In this document: in pieces, positions 50,154 through 62,646 of the stretch | How the letters are laid out: every line of letters begins with the position of its first letter | Position numbering within the stretch: the stretch's first letter is position 1 | Assembly (NCBI RefSeq): GCF_020379485.1 | Contig: NC_063449.1 | Span: 38,871,473-38,935,472, forward strand | Direction: 5' to 3' | Length of the DNA stretch: 64,000 nt | Origin: Brassica napus | Lineage: Eukaryota > Streptophyta > Magnoliopsida > Brassicales > Brassicaceae | The notes under the pieces: model-generated | Database searches by the model: none | What the model was told of the DNA's origin: nothing | The model's input: only the letters and a program-made list of their open reading frames with translations | Program-made: the position numbers and the translations under genes

Positions 50154-51533
50154 GGTTGTTATGTGTTTGAGGATTTACTGTTTAACTTTCCTCAAGTTAG
50201 AGAAAGAAATAAGTTTTTAAATTTCTGATGTTATTTGAATAAACGAGGCTTGCTCTATTTATAGATACGAATAATCAATATTTAACATTTATGTTCGACT
50301 AATGAATTTTGCTTTTGACGTTTTTATCATTAACATGTGTTAAGTTACATTTTTTTTGCTGAAGTTATTAACTGCTTAGGCTTATACTTTATAAAGAATT
50401 AAATTAGGATTCCTGTAGTATACAAATGAACACACTAAAAAGTTATATAATTATTTAAATTAAAAACTACCGAACATTTTTAATGAATTTTTTTTTGTCA
50501 GCAACATATAATTTGGTGGTTGTATATCAACTTACTACAAAAACCAAAAGTACACTCTAACATTTGATCAATCTAGAAATGATTTAAAGTATATATCGAT
50601 ATATCTCTCTCTCTATAAGATTAAAGGAAAGAGTTTCAGATTTTATATATTTTTTATTTCGTAATGTAGGATGCTTAAGAATGTAATTTTATCCTTTTAA
50701 TTTTATAAACTTTTATATAGGGATGGTTATGAGGTAAAACATGACTCCACTTGGGAAAATAATCTACAAATTTCAATTCCTATACAAGAAATAAAACATG
50801 AAATCTATATAGAATGAAATTTAATAAAAAATTAAAAATAAATTTTCGAATTTAAACTTGCCATATCATATTTTATCAGTTTATAACTTACATAATAGTT
50901 TAATTACTATATATTTTCTCAAGGAAATTTATGTGTCTCATATTAAACATATAACTAGCATATATATACTTATATAAATTAACGAATGGTTATTTTTATT
51001 CTTGAATGAATTTTTTTAATAGAGTTGAGTGCTTTTAAAAATGGTTCATGCACAGTTTTGAGCCGCGACTCTGTTTGTATTTGGTTAATGTTTCTTAAAT
51101 CATTCTTCAAATTGTGTATTCGATCAATTTATTCAAAATATATTTAATAACTCCAAAATTTAAATATGAAAACGTATGTGATGGGAAAAAGAAAATGGTA
51201 TATAGATTGTGCGACCACTTGAAGATGATACTATAAATGTAATAAGCCTGTTGCGGTCTTGTGGATTGGAGAAATAGTAGATTTTTAAGATTACAAATTA
51301 GTGTTTATTTTGATATTTCAACTTATTAATTCATAAAAAGTTTAAATATTATTATTTTTTTAATTGGCATCTAAAACTGAGAAAAGGGAACAAATAATGC
51401 AAAATAAATTAAGTAACAGAAAATGATAAATATAAATATAAATCTCACATGAATATATTGAAAATTAATTTTGAATTTGTATGCAAATACAAATAATTTT
51501 ATTAAAATCCCATATCATTATTTTAAATAATAA

Positions 51534-51887
51534 TTAAGCCGGTGATACCGCTTTTGAAACAGACACACAATAAGCCCATACTTCATCTCTTTTCTGTAAA
51601 TATTTGGATTCGTTTCCGATTAAACTAGGTCTATCCGCGATATATTTGACAAGTGTGTCATGACACTCTTTGCCTTCTTGAACAAGCTCCTTGCAACAAG
51701 GAATGGATACAACTCCATCTCCAAAAACTTGAGAAATGATCTTGAGCGCACAGTTTGGACTGATTTTAACAACACATTGATCCCATAACTTTTTTGGCTC
51801 ATTTTCTTCTACAGCGAATGAAGGTACACATGTATTCGCCACAACTAGGACAACAAAAGACAACATAGTAAAATTAAGCTTCGCCAT
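51534..51887 (-). CDS. array copy 11: secreted six-Cys protein (type B)
   Basis: Intact; first gene of block 3, matching copies 5 and 8. Confidence 0.8.
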   Translation of the reverse strand: MAKLNFTMLSFVVLVVANTCVPSFAVEENEPKKLWDQCVVKISPNCALKIISQVFGDGVVSIPCCKELVQEGKECHDTLVKYIADRPSLIGNESKYLQKRDEVWAYCVSVSKAVSPA

Positions 51888-53266
51888 GGTTGTTATGTGT
51901 TTGAGGATTTACTGTTTAACTTTCCTCAAGTTAGAGAAAGAAATAAGTTTTTAAATTTCTGATGTTATTTGAATAAACGAGGCTTGCTCTATTTATAGAT
52001 ACGAATAATCAATATTTAACATTTATGTTCGACTAATGAATTTTGCTTTTGACGTTTTTATCATTAACATGTGTTAAGTTACATTTTTTTGCTGAAGTTA
52101 TTAACTGCTTAGGCTTATACTTTATAAAGAATTAAATTAGGATTCCTGTAGTATACAAATGAACACACTAAAAAGTTATATAATTATTTAAATTAAAAAC
52201 TACCGAACATTTTTAATGAATTTTTTTTTGTCAGCAACATATAATTTGGTGGTTGTATATCAACTTACTACAAAAACCAAAATTACACTCTAACATTTGA
52301 TCAATCTAGAAATGATTTAAAGTATATATCGATATATCTCTCTCTCTATAAGATTAAAGGAAAGAGTTTCAGATTTTATATATTTTTTATTTCGTGATGT
52401 AGGATGCTTAAGAATGTAATTTTATCCTTTTAATTTTATAAACTTTTATATAGGGATGGTTATGAGGTAAAACATGACTCCACTTGGGAAAATAATCTAC
52501 AAATTTCAATTCCTATACAAGAAATAAAACATGAAATCTATATAGAATGAAATTTAATAAAAACTTAAAAATAAATTTTCGAATTTAAACTTGCCATATC
52601 ATATTTTATCAGTTTATAACTTACATAATATTTTAATTACTATATATTTTCTCAAGGAAATTTATGTGTCTCATATTAAACATATAACTAGCATATATAT
52701 ACCTATATAAATTAACGAATGGTTATTTTTATTCTTGAATGAATTTTTTTAATAGAGTTGAGTCCTTTTAAAAATGGTTCATACACAGTTTTGAGCCTCG
52801 ACTCCGTTTGTATTTGGTTAATGTTTCTTAAATCATTCTTCAAATTGTGTATTTGGTCAATTTATTCAAAATATATTTAATAACTCCAAAATTTAAATAT
52901 GAAAACGTATGTGATGGGTAAAAGAAAATGGTATATAGATTGTGCGACCACTTGAAGGTGATACTATAAATGTAATAAGTCTGTTGCGGTCTTGTGGATT
53001 GGGGAAATACTAGATTTTTAAGATTAAAAATTAGTGTTTATTTTGATATTTCAACTTATTAATTCATAAAAAGTTTAAATATTATTATTTTTTTAATTGG
53101 CATCTAAAACTGAGAAAAGGGAACAAATAATGCAAAATAAATTAAGTAACACAAAACGATAAATATCAATATAAATCTCACATGAATATATTAAAAATTA
53201 ATTTTGAATTTGTATGCAAATACAAATAATTTTATTAAAATCCCAGATCATTATTTTAAATAATAA

Positions 53267-53620
53267 TTAAGCCGGTGATACCGCTTTTGAAACAGACACA
53301 CAATAAGCCCATACTTCATCTCTTTTCTGTAAATATTTGGATTCGTTTCCGATTAAACTAGGTCTATCCGCGATATATTTGACAAGTGTGTCATGACACT
53401 CTTTGCCTTCTTGAACAAGCTCCTTGCAACAAGGAATGGATACAACTCCATCTCCAAAAACTTGAGAAATGATCTTGAGCGCACAGTTTGGACTGATTTT
53501 AACAACACATTGATCCCATAACTTTTTTGGCTCATTTTCTTCTACAGCTAATGAAGGTACACATGTATTCGCCGCAACTAGGACAACAAAAGACAACATA
53601 GTAAAGTTAAGCTTCGCCAT
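53267..53620 (-). CDS. array copy 12: secreted six-Cys protein (type A')
   Basis: Intact; same protein as copy 9. Its downstream flank has cctatataaattaacg near 52702, as in copy 14, where the corresponding flanks of copies 6 and 9 read cttatatagattaacg. This is one of few substitutions that tell block 3 from blocks 1 and 2. Confidence 0.8.
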   Translation of the reverse strand: MAKLNFTMLSFVVLVAANTCVPSLAVEENEPKKLWDQCVVKISPNCALKIISQVFGDGVVSIPCCKELVQEGKECHDTLVKYIADRPSLIGNESKYLQKRDEVWAYCVSVSKAVSPA

Positions 53621-55000
53621 GGTGGTTATGTGTTTGAGGATTTACTGTTTAACTTTCCTCAAGTTAGAGAAAGAAATAAGTTTTTAAATTTCTGATGTTA
53701 TTTGAATAAACGAGGCTTGCCCTATTTATAGATACGAATAATCAATATTTAACATTTATGTTCGACTAATGAATTTTGCTTTTGACGTTTTTATCATTAA
53801 CATGTGTTAAGTTACATTTTTTTTGCTGAAGTTATTAACTGCTTAGGCTTATACTTTATAAAGAATTAAATTAGGATTCCTGTAGTATACAAATGAACAC
53901 ACTAAAAAGTTATATAATTATTTAAATTAAAAACTACCGAACATTTTTAATGAATTTTTTTTTGTCAGCAACATATAATTTGGTGGTTGTATATCAACTT
54001 ACTACAAAAACCAAAAGTACACTCTAACATTTGATCAATCTAGAAATGATTTAAAGTATATATCGATATATCTCTCTCTCTATAAGATTAAAGGAAAGAG
54101 TTTCAGATTTTATATATTTTTTATTTCGTAATGTAGGATGCTTAAGAATGTAATTTTATCTTTTTAATTTTATAAACTTTTATATAGGGATGGTTATGAG
54201 GTAAAACATGACTCCACTTGGGAAAATAATCTACAAATTTCAATTCCTATACAAGAAATAAAACATGAAATCTATATAGAAGGAAATTTAATAAAAAATT
54301 AAAAATAAATTTTCGAATTTAAACTTTCCATAACATATTTTATCAGTTTATAACTTACATAATATTTTAATTACTATATATTTTCTCAAGGAAATTTATG
54401 TGTCTCATATTAAACATATAACTAGCATATATATACTTATATAAATTAACGAATGGTTATTTTTATTCTTGAATGAATTTTTTTAATAGAGTTGAGTGCT
54501 TTTAAAAATGGTTCATGCACAGTTTTGAGCCGCGACTCTGTTTGTATTTGGTTAATGTTTCTTAAATCATTCTTCAAATTGTGTATCCGATCAATTTATT
54601 CAAAATATATTTAATAACTCCAAAATTTAAATATGAAAACGTATGTGATGGGAAAAAGAAAATGGTATATAGATTGTGCGACCACTTGAAGATGATACTA
54701 TAAATGTAATAAGTCTGTTGCGGTCTTGTGGATTGGAGAAATAGTAGATTTTTAGGATTACAAATTAGTGTTTATTTTGATATTTCAACTTATTAATTCA
54801 TAAAAAGTTTAAATATTATTATTTTTTTAATTGGCATCTAAAACTGAGAAAAGGGAACAAATAATGCAAAATAAATTAAGTAACACAAAATGATAAATAT
54901 AAATATAAATCTCACATGAATATATTGAAAATTAATTTTGAATTTGTATGCAAATACAAATAATTTTATTAAAATCCCATATCATTATTTTAAATAATAA

Positions 55001-55354
55001 TTAAGCCGGTGATACCGCTTTTGAAACAGACACACAATAAGCCCATACTTCATCTCTTTTCTGTAAATATTTGGATTCGTTTCCGATTAAACTAGGTCTA
55101 TCCGCGATATATTTGACAAGTGTGTCATGACACTCTTTGCCTTCTTGAACAAGCTCCTTGCAACAAGGAATGGATACAACTCCATCTCCAAAAACTTGAG
55201 AAATGATCTTGAGCGCACAGTTTGGACTGATTTTAACAACACATTGATCCCATAACTTTTTTGGCTCATTTTCTTCTACAGCGAATGAAGGTACACATGT
55301 ATTCGCCACAACTAGGACAACAAAAGACAACATAGTAAAGTTAAGCTTCGCCAT
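55001..55354 (-). CDS. array copy 13: secreted six-Cys protein (type C)
   Basis: Intact; third gene of block 3. Protein identical to the other type B and C copies. Confidence 0.8.
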   Translation of the reverse strand: MAKLNFTMLSFVVLVVANTCVPSFAVEENEPKKLWDQCVVKISPNCALKIISQVFGDGVVSIPCCKELVQEGKECHDTLVKYIADRPSLIGNESKYLQKRDEVWAYCVSVSKAVSPA

Positions 55355-56733
55355 GGTTGTTATGTGTTTGAGGATTTACTGTTTAACTTTCCTCAAGTTA
55401 GAGAAAGAAATAAGTTTTTAAATTTCTGATGTTATTTGAATAAACGAGGCTTGCTCTATTTATAGATACGAATAATCAATATTTAACATTTATGTTCGAC
55501 TAATGAATTTTGCTTTTGACGTTTTTATCATTAACATGTGTTAAGTTACATTTTTTTTGCTGAAGTTATTAACTGCTTAGGCTTATACTTTATAAAGAAT
55601 TAAATTAGGATTCCTGTAGTATACAAATGAACACACTAAAAAGTTATATAATTATTTAAATTAAAAACTACCGAACATTTTTAATGAATTTTTTTTTGTC
55701 AGCAACATATAATTTGGTGGTTGTATATCAACTTACTACAAAAACCAAAAGTACACTCTAACATTTGATCAATCTAGAAATGATTTAAAGTATATATCGA
55801 TATATCTCTCTCTCTATAAGATTAAAGGAAAGAGTTTCAGATTTTATATATTTTTTATTTCGTAATGTAGGATGCTTAAGAATGTAATTTTATCCTTTTA
55901 ATTTTATAAACTTTTATATAGGGATGGTTATGAGGTAAAACATGACTCCACTTGGGAAAATAATCTACAAATTTCAATTCCTATACAAGAAATAAAACAT
56001 GAAATCTATATAGAATGAAATTTAATAAAAACTTAAAAATAAATTTTCGAATTTAAACTTGCCATATCATATTTTATCAGTTTATAACTTACATAATATT
56101 TTAATTACTATATATTTTCTCAAGGAAATTTATGTGTCTCATATTAAACATATAACTAGCTTATATATACCTATATAAATTAACGAATGGTTATTTTTAT
56201 TCTTGAATGAATTTTTTAATAGAGTTGAGTCCTTTTAAAAATGGTTCATGCACAGTTTTGAGCCTCGACTCCGTTTGTATTTGGTTAATGTTTCTTAAAT
56301 CATTCTTCAAATTGTGTATTTGGTCAATTTATTCAAAATATATTTAATAACTCCAAAATTTAAATATGAAAACGTATGTGATGGAAAAAAGAAAATGGTA
56401 TATAGATTGTGCGACCACCTGAAGGTGATACTATAAATGTAATAAATCTGTTGCGGTCTAGTGGATTGGAGAAATACTAGATTTTTAAGATTACAAATTA
56501 GTGTTTATTTTGATATTTCAACTTATTAATTCATAAAAAGTTTAAATATTATAATTTTTTTAATTGGCATCTAAAACTGAGAAAAGGGAACAAATAATGC
56601 AAAATAAATTAAGTAACACAAAACGATAAATATCAATATAAATCTCACATGAATATATTAAAAATTAATTTTGAATTTGTATGCAAATAAAAATAATTTT
56701 ATTAAAATCCCAGATCATTATTTTAAATAATAA

Positions 56734-57087
56734 TTAAGCCGGTGATACCGCTTTTGAAACAGACACACAATAAGCCCATACTTCATCTCTTTTCTGTAAA
56801 TATTTGGATTCGTTTCCGATTAAACTAGGTCTATCCGCGATATATTTGACAAGTGTGTCATGACACTCTTTGCCTTCTTGAACAAGCTCTTTGCAACAAG
56901 GAATGGATACAACTCCATCTCCAAAAACTTGAGAAATGATCTTGAGCGCACAGTTTGGACTGATTTTAACAACACATTGATCCCATAACTTTTTTGGCTC
57001 ATTTTCTTCTACAGCTAATGAAGGTACACATGTATTCGCCACAACTAGGACAACAAAAGACAACATAGTAAAGTTAAGCTTCGCCAT
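56734..57087 (-). CDS. array copy 14: secreted six-Cys protein (A'-like)
   Basis: Intact. Flanks are A'-like (cccagatcatt, aatatcaatata), but the signal peptide is a recombinant type: Thr7, Val16, Leu24. It has a silent change at Lys66. Upstream, the conserved gttacat is changed to gttattt at about 57281, so the GTAACTT motif becomes ATAACTT. Confidence 0.8.
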   Translation of the reverse strand: MAKLNFTMLSFVVLVVANTCVPSLAVEENEPKKLWDQCVVKISPNCALKIISQVFGDGVVSIPCCKELVQEGKECHDTLVKYIADRPSLIGNESKYLQKRDEVWAYCVSVSKAVSPA

Positions 57088-58465
57088 GGTTGTTATGTGT
57101 TTGAGGATTTACTGTTTAACTTTCCTCAAGTTAGAGAAAGAAATAAGTTTTTAAATTTCTGATGTTATTTGAATAAACGAGGCTTGCCCTATTTATAGAT
57201 ACGAATAATCAATATTTAACATTTATGTTCTACTAATGAATTTTGCTTTTGACGTTTTTATCATTAACATGTGTTAAGTTATTTTTTTTGCTGAAGTTAT
57301 TAACTGCTTAGGCTTATACTTTATAAAGAATTAAATTAGGATTCCTGTAGTATACAAATGAACACACTAAAAAGTTATATAATTATTTAAATTAAAAACT
57401 ACCGAACATTTTTAATGAATTTTTTTTTGTCAGCAACATATAATTTGGTGGTTGTATATCAACTTACTACAAAAACCAAAAGTACACTCTAACATTTGAT
57501 CAATCTAGAAATGATTTAAAGTATATATCGATATATCTCTCTCTCTATAAGATTAAAGGAAAGAGTTTCAGATTTTATATATTTTTTATTTCGTAATGTA
57601 GGATGCTTAAGAATGTAATTTTATCTTTTTAATTTTATAAACTTTTATATAGGGATGGCTATGAGGTAAAACATGACTCCACTTGGGAAAATAATCTACA
57701 AATTTCAATTCATATACAAGAAATAAAACATGAAATCTATATAGAAGGAAATTTAATAAAAACTTAAAAATAAATTTTCGAATTTAAACTTTCCATAACA
57801 TATTTTATCAGTTTATAACTTACATAATATTTTAATTACTATATATTTTCTCAAGGAAATTTATGTGTCTCATATTAAACATATAACTAGCATATATATA
57901 CTTATAAAAATTAACGAATGGTTATTTTTATTCTTGAATGAATTTTTTTAATAGAGTTGAGTGCTTTTAAAAATGGTTCATGCACAGTTTTGAGCCGCGA
58001 CTCTGTTTGTATTTGGTTAATGTTTCTTAAATCATTCTTCAAATTGTGTATCCGATCAATTTATTCAAAATATATTTAATAACTCCAAAATTTAAATATG
58101 AAAACGTATGTGATGGGAAAAAGAAAATGGTATATAGATTGTGCGACCACTTGAAGATGATACTATAAATGTAATAAGTCTGTTGCGGTCTTGTGGATTG
58201 GAGAAATAGTAGATTTTTAAGATTACAAATTAGTGTTTATTTTGATATTTCAACTTATTAATTCATAAAAAGTTTAAATATTATTATTTTTTTAATTGGC
58301 ATCTAAAACTGAGAAAAGGGAACAAATAATGCAAAATAAATTAAGTAACACAAAATGATAAATATAAATATAAATCTCACATGAATATATTGAAAATTAA
58401 TTTTGAATTTGTATGCAAATACAAATAATTTTATTAAAATCCCATATCATTATTTTAAATAATAA

Positions 58466-58819
58466 TTAAGCCGGTGATACCGCTTTTGAAACAGACACAC
58501 AATAAGCCCATACTTCATCTCTTTTCTGTAAATATTTGGATTCGTTTCCGATTAAACTAGGTCTATCCGCGATATATTTGACAAGTGTGTCATGACACTC
58601 TTTGCCTTCTTGAACAAGCTCCTTGCAACAAGGAATGGATACAACTCCATCTCCAAAAACTTGAGAAATGATCTTGAGCGCACAGTTTGGACTGATTTTA
58701 ACAACACATTGATCCCATAACTTTTTTAGCTCATTTTCTTCTACAGCTAATGAAGGTACACATGTATTCGCCACAACTAGGATAACAAAAGACAACATAG
58801 TAAAGTTAAGCTTCGCCAT
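58466..58819 (-). CDS. array copy 15: secreted six-Cys protein (C-like) with transposon-split promoter
   Basis: Intact frame with two private substitutions, Val13 to Ile in the signal peptide and Pro31 to Leu just before the first cysteine. The TATA box (about 58920-58930) is kept, but a LINE begins roughly 200 bases upstream of the ATG, and a Helitron follows in the same upstream region. DNA beyond about -200 is therefore moved 3.6 kb away. Expression may be altered. Confidence 0.8.
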   Translation of the reverse strand: MAKLNFTMLSFVILVVANTCVPSLAVEENELKKLWDQCVVKISPNCALKIISQVFGDGVVSIPCCKELVQEGKECHDTLVKYIADRPSLIGNESKYLQKRDEVWAYCVSVSKAVSPA

Positions 58820-59015
58820 GGTTGTTATGTGTTTGAGGATTTACTGTTTAACTTTCCTCAAGTTAGAGAAAGAAATAAGTTTTTAAATTTCTGATGTTAT
58901 TTGAATAAACGAGGCTTGCCCTATTTATAGATACGAATAATCAATATTTAACATTTATGTTCAACTAATGAATTTTGCTTTTGACGTTTTTATCATTAAC
59001 ATGTGTTAAGTTACA

Positions 59016-60724
59016 TTTTTTTTTTTTGATGAAATTTTCAATTTATTGATCAACTTTGGAAAAGTATATACACAACTGCGTAGTCTTTCAAACTAATGCA
59101 AGAAATGGCTACTCTACGCTATTGCTGCTCTTGCTGCTCTATTGGCTTCCTATGCCATGTGAGCTTCAAACCAACGAACCATCAGTTCCTGCAACCTCGG
59201 CTTCAGATGATACTTTGTAGACATGATGCGATTCCTCACAGTTTTATCAATCAGTCGAGCTAGCTGTGCCACCGGCTTTGCTGCGCTATTGTGCTTCCTA
59301 TCATTACGCTCCCTCCAGATGAAGTAAATAGTTACTTGCAGCACCAAACGAAGCAATATAAACGTTACCCGGTCATATGTGCCAGAGAGCATCTGCAGAA
59401 TATTGGTCTCCCAGTCAGGGTCCGGTTCCACACCAAGCAACTTCCCAACCACCTGCAGCCATAGAGTGAAAGTATACGGACACGCGAAATAAAGATGATC
59501 GCGCGACTCCTCCGGCTCTCCACAGAATAGACACCCTTGGAACTGGCCCCATTTACGCGTACGCTGACCAGTAGCGAGCCTGTCCTTGAACGCTAGCCAG
59601 GTGATGAACGCAAATCGGGGAACGCCTTGTGCGAACCAAACCAGCTGAGTCCATTGGACCCTATCTTGTTGCTGTCTTATCTGCTGCCATGTCGCGCTAG
59701 AGCTGAATCTATCTCCATAGTCATCTGGCCTCAGTTGCCACAAAACCCCATCTTTTACACCCGCGGAGAGTGTCACCTTAGACCTGCGGACCTCTTGCAT
59801 TAGCGTTTGGATTCGTTGGTCCCTACATCTTCTAAATCTCCATTCTCTGTCAACGAGTACCTCATTTATTGTTGCATTCCTAGGAATCCCAAGTTTTTGC
59901 GTGCCAATCTCTCCAGTAATCTCTATCAACCGACCCCTGTGATGCCATAGATCAGTCCAAAACCTCACCGTCATACCACTTTTAATGTCCATACGGATGA
60001 AACTGCGGGCCTGACTTCTAAACCGTAACAGTTTCCTCCACACCCATGATCCAAGACCAGTATCCTTGACGTCCCAGAGGGTCTCATCACGAAGCAGATA
60101 TTTATTTACCCAAGCGCCCCATAGAGAAAGGGCCTGCAACATAAGCCGCCAGATTAGTTTCAAGATAAAGACCGTATTCACATCGTTTAAACGCCTAAGG
60201 CCAAGGCCTCCTTCGTCATACGGTTGACAAATCTCCACCCACGCAATCTTAGCCATTGACGTGTTGTTTGGAGAACCACTCCAAAGAAACGCAGAGCACA
60301 TACTCTCTATGTCGTCAATGCAAGCCTGGGGCAAGCAGAATGCAGCACACCAGAAATTTGCGAGGCTGGCAATGACAGACTTGATGAGCTGAAGTCTACC
60401 AGCATACGAAAGAGCTTTGCTTGTCCATGAAAGGAGTCGCGCCCGTATTTTGGTTAGGAGTGGCTCATAGTCGTGCTTGGTCATTAGCTTTGTAGTGAGA
60501 GGGAGTCCAAGGTACCGGATTGGCAAAGCCGAAACTGAGAGCCCTGCGGCCACTGCCTCATGTTCTAGAGCCTGTTTCCCCCGTCCCGCAGCAAATGCCG
60601 TCGATTTAGCAGCATTTATTCTCAGGCCAGACATACTTGCGAATTTATCAAAGACTGCCAGTGTACCCCGAAGTGATGCTGGAGAGCCGTTGGTGAAAAC
60701 CACTATGTCATCAGCGAAACTTAG
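59016..60724 (-). mobile_element. 5'-truncated L1-type LINE inserted in the array
   Basis: Read on the minus strand it starts at the SFADDIVVF catalytic box of the reverse transcriptase and ends in a poly(A) tail (T-run at 59016-59027 on the plus strand, shared with the target). The target sequence gtgttaagttacattttttt is duplicated at 59003-59022 and 60725-60744, so the insertion and its target-site duplication are clear. The unit without the insertion is seen in the other copies. The 5' truncation lies within the RT domain, so it is dead on arrival. Confidence 0.95.
59150..60720 (-). pseudogene. LINE ORF2 C-terminal part, uninterrupted frame
   Basis: About 520 codons with no stop or frameshift. 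It starts at FADD, continues with PIRYLGLPLTTKLMTKHDYE (the post-RT region), and includes the zf-RVT cluster CLFCGEPEESRDHLYFAC and IYFIWRERNDRKHN. The clean frame against the frameshifted LINE at 5871-8534 suggests a younger insertion from a different L1 family. There is no true start codon. Confidence 0.9.
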
Positions 60725-60772
60725 GTGTTAAGTTACATTTTTTTGCTGAAAGTTATTAACTGCTTAGGCTTA

Positions 60773-62646
60773 TCTTTATATATAAAGTAGACTTTTTCCC
60801 TTCTTCCGACAAGTGGCAGGGGGGGTTTGCTGCCACGTGTCATCTTTTTGTCTTTTTACATTTTAGATCCTTCTTCTTTTAGATTATTGCAATTTGGTTC
60901 ACTATTTTCTAATTATACATTATCTAATCCTTCTCACACTAACCATCATCATTTGAATTTTGCTAATATATTTTAATCTATTTTATTGTTCAAAAAATTG
61001 CAAAACGAATAAAGAAATAAGTAAAAAATATAAATGTACTTTAAATATTTAATTTATTCGCAGCTAAAAATAACATAAACTTTCGTTATTTTATTATTTT
61101 TTACTATTTTCTATTATTTCATTTACAACTATATATTTATCTTAATATTAACCAAACTAAAGCAGAACACATAATTTAAACATAAAACCACCATAATCCC
61201 AGAGAAAAAAATGCTAAAGAAACACTAACTTAATAAAGGTCCAGAGCTCAAAGGCGATCAAGAACGAAAACTAACTTACCCCACTTTATCATAGAGTATC
61301 TTGGCCAGAACAATCAAAAGTCAGTAAAATGTAGAAATATAATCTTCAGATAAAGCAATCCCTCGAACACAAATGAGCGTGATCAAGGACTAATGCAAAG
61401 AACCAAGAAAGCGGGTTAGAGTAAGAATAATCAACAGAAGGCCAAAATCACCACGAAGCAGGAAGAGACATACATAACAAACGATAAGCACAACCACCAG
61501 CTAAGAGGTAAGAAGCATCTCACAAACTAAACAAGCACAAACAAGACGCCTATGCCGGGGAAGAACCACAAAATTCTGGATAGAAGGGACCAAAGCTCCA
61601 AGAGTCTAATATCACACATTTATACTAAGGGAAGAAGATAACAACATGAGTGAGGGAGAAATGAAGCCAACCCCCGAGAAACATGAGTCCAGACTTGAGA
61701 CCAGAAACAATCTTCCAAATCTACAGAGCATACTCGGAGGAGAACACTATCCAAACCTAGACTGGCAAACATGGCGAAAGAGAGAGAGAGTCACAGAGAC
61801 GCAAGCAGGGTTGAAAGCTGCAACGAGATGAAAGAACATAGCTGGAAGGGTAGACAAAACGAAATCATCAAATCGTGGAGCCGTCCTCGAGCTATAGAAG
61901 TCAGATCACCAAAAACCATATCTTGAAAACTAAGACGAGAGGGGAGTAACAATGGTAAGCCAACGACGAAGAAAACAACTTCAAAGACGACTAAACTCTG
62001 ACTCAACCCAAAGAGATGCAGTTCCTAACATCAGCTAAAATCTAAGGAAGAAGAGGAGCATCCAATATTGCATGGAGTAGCCTAAAATGATGCGAGAAAC
62101 AACCGCACAACTGGGAACTCCTAAACCCGATCTACAATAAATACCAGAAATCTCAAGGTGAAGAAGGCGATAAAGAACAAGAGCATGAGGTGAGTCTTTT
62201 TTGGTGATGATGAGAAACACCGCATACCAGAAACGTAAAGAAAATACATAGATGCTGAAGGCTCAATGTAAAAATATGGGAAAAAACGAAAACATCTTGA
62301 AAGTTATAATGTTCAAAAATATAAAAAAAATTAAAAGAAAATTTTGACGCTGAAACCGTAAATCTTAGAATCAACAAATACATAAATGCAAAGTTATTGA
62401 AATTCAATATATTTTTATATTAGAGGCTCACTTCACTGCTAACAAATACTATATAGACAAAACACATTATTAAAAAAACAAAGACAAAATATATTAACAT
62501 ATCACTATTACTACTACATAACACAATAAAAACACCAAATAACATTCTTAACAAATAAAAGTGATCACATAATTACATTATCCAAAAAATCATACTTTTA
62601 ACAACAATAAAAAAATAGTCCGCGCGAAGCGCGGACACCCCCCTAG
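60773..62646 (+). mobile_element. non-autonomous Helitron
   Basis: It starts with TC (tctttatatataaagtagac) and ends with CTAG. A 19-base hairpin (gtccgcgc-gaa-gcgcggac) lies at 62618-62636, just before the terminal accccccctag-type end. It is inserted precisely between A and T: the flanks ggctta and tactttataaag join into the sequence seen in the other array units. It leaves no target-site duplication. These are the canonical Helitron features. At 1874 bases it has no Rep/helicase coding region. Confidence 0.95.
62618..62636 (+). terminator. Helitron 3' terminal hairpin
   Basis: Perfect 8-base stem gtccgcgc/gcgcggac with a gaa loop, six bases before the terminal CTAG. It acts as the rolling-circle transposition terminator in this superfamily. 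Confidence 0.9.

Noticed and set aside
34332..58700. A second 60-residue ORF (MSQKSYGINVLLKSV...) overlapping each array gene in another frame
   Set aside because: It is open in nearly every copy only because the copies are almost identical. It has no signal peptide, no conserved cysteines and no independent support; it is a shadow of the six-Cys gene.
34246..58819. Thionin or defensin identity for the array proteins
   Set aside because: Thionins are basic with a KSCC N-terminus and defensins have a CSxxb spacing; neither fits C-x7-C-x17-CC-x9-C-x31-C with a neutral to acidic N-terminus.
61646..62407. ORFs of 61-84 codons within the Helitron
   Set aside because: No Rep, helicase or captured-gene similarity could be seen; non-coding interior of a non-autonomous element.
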